Origin: an uncultured Bacilli bacterium
GTDB taxonomy: Bacteria > Bacillota_I > Bacilli_A > RF39 > UBA660
Direction: 5' to 3'
DNA: 10,721 nt
Assembly: GCA_934095805.1 (NCBI GenBank)
Contig: CAKOKV010000017.1
Coordinates: 1-10,721, forward strand
The notes beneath the pieces were generated by a model. The model worked only from the letters and a program-made list of their open reading frames with translations, ran no database searches and was not told the DNA's origin. How positions within the stretch are numbered: the first letter of the stretch is position 1; each line of letters starts with the position of its first letter. The position numbers and the translations under genes are program-made. Positions 1 through 6,829 of the stretch are shown piece by piece.

Positions 1-1102
1 TATATTTATTAATTAAATCTTTTATAGTTTCTTTTGCTTCATTCCATTTATTATGTGGTTCATGTGGATATATAACAGATATATTAAGTACTTTTGAAGT
101 TTCATCTACTACTGCTAATTTACATCCTGTTCTAAATGCTGGATCAAATCCTAAAACTCTTTTATTTTTCATTGGAGCAATTAGTAATAAATTTTCTAAA
201 TTACCTTTGAATACTTCAATTGAAGCATCTTCACTTTGATTTGTTAATTCACTTCTAATTTCTCTTTCCATTGATGGAAATATAAGTCTTTTATAACTAT
301 CTTTTATAGCATCAATAACTATTGGTTTAACAGGTGAATCTTTTTTAATTATTTTAGATTCTAAATAAGATAATATTTCTTCATTATTTACTTCTATATT
401 TACTGACAATATTTTTTCATTTTCACCTCTGTTTATTGCTAAAACTCTATGAGGTTTTATATGTTTAACTGCTTCACTAAATTCATAATACATTTCATAT
501 GTTTTATTTGTATCTAAATCTTTCTTTTTTAGTTTTGAAGTAATAATACCATTTTTAAAGAAATAGCTTCTTATCCATTTTCTATAATATGCATTATCGC
601 TTATCCATTCAGCTATTATGTATTTAGCACCTGTAATAGCATCTTCAACAGTTTTAACATTATCATTTAAGAATTTCTTTACTGATTCATCATTAAATGT
701 AGTAGGGAAACTCATTATAATTTTAGCTAGTGGTTCAAGGCCATTTTTAATAGCTTCTGTTGCTTTTGTCTTTTTCTTTTATTTATAAGGTGCATAAATA
801 TCTTCAACTTCAACTAATTTTTTAGCATTCATAATATTATTTTTTATTTCATCAGTTAAAAGACCTTTCTCATCTATAAGTCTAATTACATCTTCTTTTC
901 TTTTTAATAAATTAACTTGATATTCATATACTTCACTTATTTTTCTAATTTGTTCTTCATCTAAAGCACCTGTTGCTTCTTTTCTATATCTTGCGATAAA
1001 AGGAATAGTATTTCCTTCTTCTAATAATTTTAAAACAGTTTTAGCTTGTTCTGCTTTAATATTTAGTTCATCTTTAATATCATTAATTATATCTTCATTC
1101 AT
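1..1102 (-). pseudogene. tex: Tex/YdcI-family RNA-binding transcription accessory protein, 5' half, interrupted by one nonsense codon
   Basis: Tex is a cytoplasmic nucleic-acid-binding protein of about 720 residues (Tex N-terminal helical domain, YqgF RNase-H-like fold, helix-hairpin-helix, S1 domain) linked to transcription and RNA handling. The first 107 codons read as a typical Tex N-terminus, including IPFIARYRKEATGALDEEQI and VEDIYAPYK. Codon 108 is TAA (779-781), where relatives continue through a basic K/R-rich stretch. Reading on in the same frame to the window edge gives about 259 further codons with no other stop or frameshift. These include KKKTKATEAIKNGLEPLA, IKPHRVLAINRGE and the YqgF core RVLGFDPAFRTGCKLAVVDE from about codon 315. 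The C-terminal half lies outside the window. The start ATG at 1100-1102 has AAAGGAG (1110-1116) upstream. I saw no convincing promoter. No Shine-Dalgarno precedes the next in-frame ATG (713-715), so reinitiation is not supported. It is either a very recent nonsense mutation or a sequence error; the family assignment is firm, the dead status less so. Confidence 0.85.
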
Positions 1103-1181
1103 ATTTTTACTCCTTTAATGTACTTATTTATTTTAACATAATTTTATTGTTTTAGTTTATTTATATTACGGTTTCTTTACA

Positions 1182-1211
1182 TTGACTTTAACTCTTATTT
1201 TATAGTAAAAT
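1182..1211 (+). promoter_or_regulatory. Sigma-A-type promoter of the dockerin-protease/cohesin operon
   Basis: TTGACT (1182-1187) and TAAAAT (1206-1211) are separated by 18 bp, in the short gap between the divergent tex gene and the protease gene. The AGAGGTGG ribosome site (1222-1229) and the ATG follow closely, giving a short leader with no room for a structured riboswitch. It is the only good promoter seen upstream of the three-gene operon. Confidence 0.65.
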
Positions 1212-1233
1212 ATTCTATAGAAGAGGTGGTCTT

Positions 1234-4128
1234 ATGAAAGAGTATTTTAGAAAAATATTTATTATTCTTTTTACTTTCTTTTTTACTTTTTCTGTTTATT
1301 CATTAACTATTGATAATCCTGAATATGATTTATATAAAAAATTAGAAGATAAAAGTAATGTTAATGTTGTACCACTTGAAAAATTACTTGTATATGAAAA
1401 TGTATCTAGAAATCAATTTAATAGAAGTTTAGGAATTAGAGGTTTTAGTAGTAATCTTTCTTCTTTTGATTTAAGAAATGATTCTGGTAAAAGAAATGTT
1501 CCTTCTATGGATAATCAAGGAAATCTTAGTTTATGTTGGGCTTTTTCTACTAATAATGTTATTGAATCTCATTTACTTAAAAAAGGGAATTCTGAATATA
1601 ATCTTAGTGAAAATCAAATGGATTATGTCTCTAGATATTTAGGGGATACTGGTAGTTTTGGAGAAGCAAATACTACTATTAATGCTCTTAAATATTGGTA
1701 TTATGGATATAGTCCTGTTACTGAGAGTTATTTTGGAGATTATTTTACTACTTATAAAAATAGAACATTAAGAGAATATTTATATAGTGATAATACTTTT
1801 GCAGATATAAAAGAAGCTTCTTGGATACCAGGTTTTGATGTAAGAAATGCTTTTAGTAATTATGATGTTAATACTGTAGTAAGTCAGTTATCTACATATA
1901 ATAAGACTATAAAAAATCATTTAGTTAATTATGGAGCTATTGCTACTGGAGTATATATGGATTTTTATAATAAAGAAACTAATCTTTTATATAATGATAG
2001 TAGTAAAAATTATAGAGATTATGTTTCTAGTAGTCATGCTGTTACTATAATAGGTTGGGATGATAATTATGGAACTATTAATTATAATGGATATTCTTTA
2101 AAAGGTTCTTGGCTTGCTATGAATTCTTGGGGAGATAATACTGATTATTTTTATATTTCATATTATGATCCAGATGTTTATAAATATTTAGTTGGTGTTA
2201 ATGATGCTGAGTTAAAAAATTGGACTAATATATATAGTAATTATATTTATAAATATGTTGATAATACAATAGATAGATATACTTTTTATAAAGGAAATAT
2301 GAGTGAAACTGTTCTTGGAGTTAAGGTGTTATATATGGGAAATAATACTCCTAGTATAACAGTTAAAATGGGAGATGGTATAACTACTAAAACATCAGCT
2401 AGAACAGAGAAGCTTCATTATGGTGTTAATTATTTTGATGTAGAAGATTTTAGTACATCTAGAGATATTATATATGTATCTATAGATAATCCTGATAGAG
2501 CTAGTTATTCAGTAAGTTTCTTTACTAATAATAGTTCAAAAGAAGAAAAATATTATGTTAAAACTAGAGATACATTTGAAAATACAGTTGGTAATAATAT
2601 GAAATATCATGTTGTTAGTAAGAATATAGTTTCTGGTACTAATTATGAAGTAAAAGTTGTTGATAGTTATAATAATGATATTACAAATAAATTTACTGTT
2701 GTTAAAAATAAAGATCTTATAAATAATTATTCTAATTTTAATTTAATATTAAAAGAAGTTTTAAGTAATACGAATTTTACAGTTAGTGTTTATTCTAATG
2801 GATATATTGATAAAGAGGAAGAAGAAAACACTTTAAGTGGTATGGGTACTTCTAGTAATCCTTATTTGATAACTAAAGCAGAGGATTTAAAGTATTTAAA
2901 TAATTCTGATGATTATTTTATGCTTATGAATGATATTGATTTAGAATATTCTACTACTAATGTTAGTGGTGTATTTTATAATAATACTAAAGGTTTTGTT
3001 CCGCTTAATTTTAGTGGTAATTTTAATGGTAATAATCATAAAATAAGTAATTTAAATTCTTTTGTAGGAGGTTTATTTGGTAATTTAAAGAATGCTAGTG
3101 TAAGTAATTTAAAACTTGACAATTTTAATATAAATAATATGAATGATGAACTTAATTATAATGGTATATTTGCTTCTTATATAATTGGTTCTGATGTAAA
3201 TAATATAGAAATAAGTAATTCTGTTATTAAAAGTGATAAAACAACAGGAGCACTTGCTGGTAGTGTTCAAATGGATGCTAATATAAATAATGTACTTGTG
3301 AATGCTACTATTGATTGTGGTGATTTAACTGGTGGTTTGATTGGTCTTTTATGGGCAGATGATAATAGTGAAATTAATATAACTAATACTTTTTTAAATG
3401 AAACAACTATTAATGGAAAATATGAACTTTATATAGGATCTCTTATTGGATATGTTGTTATTAATGTTAGTACTAATGCTAATATTAATATTTCTAATAA
3501 TAAAACTAATACTAATGCTACACAAATGATAGGTATAATATCAAATACTAATAATATAAGTTATACTTTTAGTAATAATGAAATTGTAACTGATATATTT
3601 AATGAGAATGTTTTCTACTTATTTGATAAGAATATATGGACTTTTTCTCCTACTAATTCACTTTATTTAATAAGTTTTCCTAAAGCAGAAAAAGTTATAC
3701 CTGAACTGAAAATAGAAGTTAATAAATATAGTTTAATAGGTGATGTTATTAATATTACAGGTGATAAAAATAAAATAAGTGATATAATTAGTAATGTTAT
3801 TGTTGATTCAGAAATTAGTTATGAATTTTATGATAAAAATAATAAGATTTTAAAAAGTAATGATATAATTGGTACTGGTGGTTACATTAAGATTAATAAT
3901 AATGTTTCTACTAAGAATTATTATTTTGTTATTTATGGTGATATTAACGGAGATGGAAGAGTTAATATCATTGATACTATGATGTGTGCTAATTATATCT
4001 TAGATACTAAATATGATAGTTCTAATTTACAACATAGAGCTAGTAATGTTGATAATAATAAAAGAATAGATATAGTTGATGTTATTAAAATATCTAACTT
4101 TATATTAAATCCAGAATTAGGATTTTAG
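1234..4128 (+). CDS. Secreted papain-like (C1) cysteine protease with lectin-like and GLUG-like regions and C-terminal dockerin
   Basis: This is a 964-residue exported multidomain protease. Residues 1-23 form a signal peptide: a Lys/Arg N-region, then a hydrophobic Ile/Phe-rich core. The peptidase C1 domain spans about 78-325. Its papain active-site set is complete: Q95 (oxyanion Gln), C101 in LCWAFS, H268 in SSSHAVTIIGW and N297 in MNSWG, with Q95 to C101 spaced as in papain. About 332-435 resembles the lectin-like beta-sandwich that follows C1 domains in clostridial proteins. About 540-805 starts with NPYLITKAEDLKYL and carries GLUG-like beta-helix repeats (VGGLFGNL, TGALAGSV, TGGLIGLL). 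About 825-900 looks like the small beta-domain that often precedes dockerins. Residues 901-960 are a type I dockerin with two calcium-loop/helix repeats: D903-N905-D907-N911-D914 and N938-D940-N942-D946-D949. The start is set by AGAGGTGG. It is first in its operon, and the next gene encodes the likely cohesin partner. Substrate is unknown: host or dietary protein, mucin or peptide are all possible. Confidence 0.92.
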   Translation: MKEYFRKIFIILFTFFFTFSVYSLTIDNPEYDLYKKLEDKSNVNVVPLEKLLVYENVSRNQFNRSLGIRGFSSNLSSFDLRNDSGKRNVPSMDNQGNLSLCWAFSTNNVIESHLLKKGNSEYNLSENQMDYVSRYLGDTGSFGEANTTINALKYWYYGYSPVTESYFGDYFTTYKNRTLREYLYSDNTFADIKEASWIPGFDVRNAFSNYDVNTVVSQLSTYNKTIKNHLVNYGAIATGVYMDFYNKETNLLYNDSSKNYRDYVSSSHAVTIIGWDDNYGTINYNGYSLKGSWLAMNSWGDNTDYFYISYYDPDVYKYLVGVNDAELKNWTNIYSNYIYKYVDNTIDRYTFYKGNMSETVLGVKVLYMGNNTPSITVKMGDGITTKTSARTEKLHYGVNYFDVEDFSTSRDIIYVSIDNPDRASYSVSFFTNNSSKEEKYYVKTRDTFENTVGNNMKYHVVSKNIVSGTNYEVKVVDSYNNDITNKFTVVKNKDLINNYSNFNLILKEVLSNTNFTVSVYSNGYIDKEEEENTLSGMGTSSNPYLITKAEDLKYLNNSDDYFMLMNDIDLEYSTTNVSGVFYNNTKGFVPLNFSGNFNGNNHKISNLNSFVGGLFGNLKNASVSNLKLDNFNINNMNDELNYNGIFASYIIGSDVNNIEISNSVIKSDKTTGALAGSVQMDANINNVLVNATIDCGDLTGGLIGLLWADDNSEINITNTFLNETTINGKYELYIGSLIGYVVINVSTNANINISNNKTNTNATQMIGIISNTNNISYTFSNNEIVTDIFNENVFYLFDKNIWTFSPTNSLYLISFPKAEKVIPELKIEVNKYSLIGDVINITGDKNKISDIISNVIVDSEISYEFYDKNNKILKSNDIIGTGGYIKINNNVSTKNYYFVIYGDINGDGRVNIIDTMMCANYILDTKYDSSNLQHRASNVDNNKRIDIVDVIKISNFILNPELGF

Positions 4129-4132
4129 GAGG
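4127..4132 (+). promoter_or_regulatory. Ribosome binding site overlapping the upstream stop codon
   Basis: AGGAGG starts inside the TAG stop (4126-4128) of the protease gene and sits 8 bases before the ATG at 4141. A near-perfect Shine-Dalgarno overlapping the previous stop implies coupled, well-expressed translation of protease and scaffold from one message. Confidence 0.85.
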
Positions 4133-4140
4133 AAAAGGGA

Positions 4141-5823
4141 ATGAAAAAAATATTATTGTGCTTACTAAGTATAATATGTTTTATTAGTGTGAATACTAGT
4201 GTAAAAGCATTAAGTGCAACTATTGATGTTAGTTGTCCTAGTACTGCTACTTCACTTGAAGAAATTACCTGTACTGTTTATATTAATGCTAAAGATTTTA
4301 AATTAAAAGGTATTCAATTATTTTATACAGTGGACAATGGAAAATTTATTGAATTTAAAAATAATAGTAGTTCTGTTAAAAGTTATACTATTAGTAATAA
4401 AGGAGCTATTCTTGAAGCAATAAGTCCTAGTATTGGTAAAGTAGAAGTAGGAACTATTAAAATAGAGATGCCTACTAATGATAAAATGAGTCTTAAGCTT
4501 TATGATATTATTGTAACTGATGATGGTGATAACAGTAATATTAAGTCTCTTGATATTGCTGATAAAAGTGTTAGTGTAAGAGTTAAATCTAATATTAATA
4601 CATTAAAAAGTTTAAAAGTAAAAGAAGGAAACTATATTACTGATTTTGATAGTGATAAAACAAGTTATAGTTTTGATTATGATAAAGATAAAATAACTAT
4701 TGAAGGTTCTCTTACTGATTCAAGTTCTAAAGTAACTGGATTTAAAACATATAATTTAAATTATGGTATAAATAATATTAATATAGTTGTAACTAGTGAA
4801 AGTGGAAATATAAGAACATATAAAATAAGTGTTAATAGACTTGATGTAAGAGATAAGACAAATACACTTGATAGTTTAGTTGTTAGTGATTATAAATTAA
4901 GTCCAGAGTTTAATAAAAATACTAAATCATATAAGGTGACTGTTCCGACTACTACTGATAAAATAAATATAAGTTCAACTTTAAGTAGTAGTAAATCTTC
5001 TTATGTAAGTGGATTTGGAAATAGAACTGTTAATTTAAAGTATGGTAAAAATACTATATTAATAAAAGTTAAGAGTGAAAGTGAGAGTATAAAGACTTAT
5101 GAAATAATTGTTACTAGAGAAGATAATAGAAGCAGTAATAATTATTTAAAGAATTTAAATATAAGTAGTGGTGAATTTAAATTCGATAAAAAAGTTAATG
5201 AATATGCTGTTACTGTTAAAAATGAAGTTGAAAATATTAATGTAACTGGTGAAGTAGAGGATAGTAAGTCTAAAGTAACTGGACTTGGTAATTATAAATT
5301 AAAAGAAGGTATTAATAATATAACTATTAAAGTTACTGCTGAAACTGGTAGTGTAAGAACATATACTCTTAAGGTAACTAGAATAGTAAAAAATAATACT
5401 GTTATTCCAAACAATAATTTAAAATCACTTACAATAAATAATTATCAAATAAATTTTGATAAGAATGTTGTTTTATACAATATAACAATTGAGGATGAAA
5501 AATCTCTTGAATTTAATTATGAAACTGAAAGTGCAGATTCATCAGTTGTAATAAATGGTAATGAAAGCTTAAAAAATGGTAGTGTAATTACAGTTAAAGT
5601 TACTGCGATTGATGGTAGTACTAAAGAATATAAATTTAATATATCTAAAAATGAAGAAATAAAAAAAGATGAACCAATTGTTCCTCATGAAAAAGTACAA
5701 ATATCAAAAACTAGAATAATTAAATTAGTTGTTGCTTGTATATCAATTGTTATTATAATTATATCTGTTATAATATTAGGTATAATTAATGTTCTAAAGA
5801 AGAAGGCGAGCTTATGGAAATAA
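4141..5823 (+). CDS. Membrane-anchored surface protein: cohesin-like domain, four cadherin-like beta-sandwich repeats, C-terminal TM
   Basis: This 560-residue protein is the probable cell-surface receptor for the dockerin protease encoded just upstream. Residues 1-23 are a signal peptide ending VKA. About 24-149 form a beta-rich domain patterned like cohesins (ATIDVSCPSTATSLEEITC, KGIQLFYTVDN, GKVEVGTIKIEM, SVSVRVKS); C32 and C44 could form a disulfide. Four repeats of about 80 residues follow (152-233, 241-326, 335-414, 426-502). Each has the Cadherin-like beta-sandwich (PF12733-type) signature of a short L..L/I start, a T.SY/NEYAV middle, L.YG.N or L.EG.N, and a closing RTYKISV or KTYEIIV. 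A charged linker (503-525) leads to one membrane helix (526-552) and a short Lys-rich tail, giving N-out, C-in topology. No LPXTG or SLH motif is seen. The repeats would act as a stalk holding the cohesin away from the membrane. The repeats and the anchor are clear. The cohesin call is inference, helped by the operon; a generic Ig-like domain is the alternative. Confidence 0.82.
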   Translation: MKKILLCLLSIICFISVNTSVKALSATIDVSCPSTATSLEEITCTVYINAKDFKLKGIQLFYTVDNGKFIEFKNNSSSVKSYTISNKGAILEAISPSIGKVEVGTIKIEMPTNDKMSLKLYDIIVTDDGDNSNIKSLDIADKSVSVRVKSNINTLKSLKVKEGNYITDFDSDKTSYSFDYDKDKITIEGSLTDSSSKVTGFKTYNLNYGINNINIVVTSESGNIRTYKISVNRLDVRDKTNTLDSLVVSDYKLSPEFNKNTKSYKVTVPTTTDKINISSTLSSSKSSYVSGFGNRTVNLKYGKNTILIKVKSESESIKTYEIIVTREDNRSSNNYLKNLNISSGEFKFDKKVNEYAVTVKNEVENINVTGEVEDSKSKVTGLGNYKLKEGINNITIKVTAETGSVRTYTLKVTRIVKNNTVIPNNNLKSLTINNYQINFDKNVVLYNITIEDEKSLEFNYETESADSSVVINGNESLKNGSVITVKVTAIDGSTKEYKFNISKNEEIKKDEPIVPHEKVQISKTRIIKLVVACISIVIIIISVIILGIINVLKKKASLWK

Positions 5824-6263
5824 AGAAAATAGTTTTATTGGTATTATTTATATCATTATTATCTGGTTGTAATTTACTTGATACTGAAGTTAATTGTAAT
5901 AAAACCGCTAATACTGAAAATTATAATTATAATATTGATATGAGATTAATATTTGATAATAAAAATGAACTTAAGAGAGTAGTTTCTAATATAAGATATC
6001 AATTAACTGATAAAGGTATGGAAAGTATTGATCTTATGGAAGAAACATTAAAAGAAAAGAAGAGTACTTATGATAAAGGTGTTTATGTTAAAGTAGATTA
6101 TACTATTAATAATGGTAAGATTGAGTTAACAGAAGATATAAATGCTAGAAATATTAAAGATTTAACAACATATTATGATTTATCTACAAGTTATATAGGT
6201 GATAAAACTAATAAGGATGATGTAAAAGGTAAACTTCGTGATAATAATTTTACTTGTAAATAA
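5814..6263 (+). CDS. Small lipoprotein, third gene of the dockerin/cohesin operon
   Basis: A 149-residue exported lipoprotein. The N-terminus is a lipoprotein signal (two Lys, a hydrophobic run, then lipobox LSGC), predicting cleavage before C19 and lipid attachment on the outer face of the membrane. The mature part has one compact domain of about 120 residues with only two further cysteines, C28 near its start and C148 next to the end, well placed to close the domain with a disulfide. The pattern of strands and a central amphipathic helix is reminiscent of YehR/DUF1307-type lipoproteins, but I cannot confirm that family. The ATG overlaps the end of the scaffold gene by 10 bp, with a modest AAGGCGAG upstream, so translation is probably coupled. 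Cotranscription suggests a role beside the surface protease system (accessory binder, stabiliser or inhibitor). That role is inference; its function is unknown. Confidence 0.85.
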   Translation: MEIKKIVLLVLFISLLSGCNLLDTEVNCNKTANTENYNYNIDMRLIFDNKNELKRVVSNIRYQLTDKGMESIDLMEETLKEKKSTYDKGVYVKVDYTINNGKIELTEDINARNIKDLTTYYDLSTSYIGDKTNKDDVKGKLRDNNFTCK

Positions 6264-6288
6264 AAAGAACTTTTTAAAAAGTTCTTTT
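6263..6288. terminator. Bidirectional terminator shared by the cohesin operon and the small membrane protein gene
   Basis: A 26-bp perfect inverted repeat (arms AAAAGAACTTTTT and its complement) fills the gap between the two converging stop codons, with A/T runs on both sides. It overlaps the last base of the lipoprotein TAA and the first bases of the minus-strand TAA. It should end both convergent transcripts. Confidence 0.85.
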
Positions 6289-6535
6289 ATTTTAGTTTAA
6301 ATAAAACTAATATGAATATAATAATAAATGTAATTATTAATCCTAGAAGAATATAGTCTGTAATTTCCATCATTTTCTTTTTCTTAGTAACCATTGTTTC
6401 TTCTTCCATAACAGTAGTTTCTAATATAGGTTCCATTTTAATTGTATTTAACAATTCTTTTTGTTTTTCTTGCTCTCTGATTTGTTCATCTATATCAATA
6501 ATTGCTGTTGTTTCAAATTGTGCTTCATTATTCAT
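6287..6535 (-). CDS. Small C-tail-anchored membrane protein, unknown function
   Basis: An 82-residue protein that I do not recognise. Residues 1-50 are hydrophilic and acidic, with a Glu/Gln/Lys-rich stretch (about 16-30, EQIREQEKQKELL) likely to be helical, perhaps a short coiled coil. A basic cluster TKKKKMM (50-56) precedes a single hydrophobic helix at 61-79 (ILLGLIITFIIIFILVLF), followed by a short Lys end. There is no signal peptide, so by the positive-inside rule the N-terminal domain should stay in the cytoplasm with the C-terminus at or through the membrane. A GAGGCGAT ribosome site (6543-6550) lies rather far (about 11 bases) upstream of the ATG. A good promoter precedes it, and it is a single-gene unit convergent with the cohesin operon. 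The compositional character (charged head, basic patch, clean TM) and the promoter argue for a real gene. Confidence 0.7.
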   Translation of the reverse strand: MNNEAQFETTAIIDIDEQIREQEKQKELLNTIKMEPILETTVMEEETMVTKKKKMMEITDYILLGLIITFIIIFILVLFKLK

Positions 6536-6565
6536 TTATTTCATCGCCTCTATTTATATATATCA

Positions 6566-6594
6566 ATCATAGCAAATATTTGTAAAGAATACAA
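6566..6594 (-). promoter_or_regulatory. Extended -10 promoter of the small membrane protein gene
   Basis: On the minus strand TTGTAT (6589-6594) is followed after 17 bp by TATGAT (6566-6571). A TG sits one base before the -10 (TGCTATGAT), the extended -10 motif. It lies about 30 bp upstream of the start codon. Confidence 0.7.
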
Positions 6595-6613
6595 GTTTTT
6601 TTAAAACTTTTCC

Positions 6614-6642
6614 TTGACTTCTTATAAGGAATAAGGTATTAT
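6614..6642 (+). promoter_or_regulatory. Promoter of tRNA-Ser
   Basis: TTGACT (6614-6619), a 17-bp spacer and TATTAT (6637-6642) form a near-consensus sigma-A promoter. It ends about 16 bp before the mature tRNA, so the 5' leader is very short. Confidence 0.8.
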
Positions 6643-6658
6643 TTATTTGTGCCTATGT

Positions 6659-6749
6659 GGAGACATACTCAAGTGGCTGAAGAGGCGCCCCTGCTAAGGG
6701 TGTAGATCGGGAAACTGGTGCGAGAGTTCAAATCTCTCTGTCTCCGCCA
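6659..6749 (+). tRNA. tRNA-Ser (anticodon GCU)
   Basis: A 91-base class II tRNA. The acceptor stem GGAGACA (6659-6665) pairs with TGTCTCC (6739-6745); the discriminator is G6746 and CCA (6747-6749) is encoded. The anticodon stem CGCCC/GGGTG encloses loop CTGCTAA with anticodon GCT at 6693-6695. The T arm is GAGAG-TTCAAAT-CTCTC, and a long variable arm lies between the anticodon and T arms, as expected for serine. It reads AGU/AGC, and AGT is the dominant Ser codon in the surface-protein genes next door. It has its own promoter and terminator. Confidence 0.97.
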
Positions 6750-6758
6750 TATGTAATT

Positions 6759-6780
6759 AAACCCTATATTAGGGTTTTTT
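6759..6780 (+). terminator. Terminator after tRNA-Ser
   Basis: Stem AAACCCTA (6759-6766) pairs with TAGGGTTT (6770-6777) around a 3-base loop and is followed by more T. It begins 9 bases after the CCA end. Confidence 0.85.
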
Positions 6781-6782
6781 CT

Positions 6783-6810
6783 TTGCTTGAAATAATTAAT
6801 ATGTTACAAT
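6783..6810 (+). promoter_or_regulatory. Possible remnant promoter of the histidine-phosphatase pseudogene
   Basis: TTGCTT (6783-6788), 16 bp, then TACAAT (6805-6810) with an extended -10 TG (TGTTACAAT). It lies about 20 bp before the pseudogene ATG, so the dead gene may still be transcribed. The -35 is weak. Confidence 0.45.
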
Positions 6811-6829
6811 TAATATGAGAGTGATAAAT

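Noticed and set aside
713..778. Reinitiation of tex at an internal ATG after the TAA
   Set aside because: The nearest in-frame ATG (713-715) has no Shine-Dalgarno and would discard conserved residues.
3931..4125. EF-hand/calmodulin-like domain
   Set aside because: The spacing of the two loops, the loop-plus-single-helix units and the extreme C-terminal position match a dockerin, not paired EF-hands with entering helices.
4594..5640. DNA tandem repeat or recombination array
   Set aside because: The four copies are similar in protein pattern but differ in DNA, so they are old domain duplications and not a nucleotide repeat.
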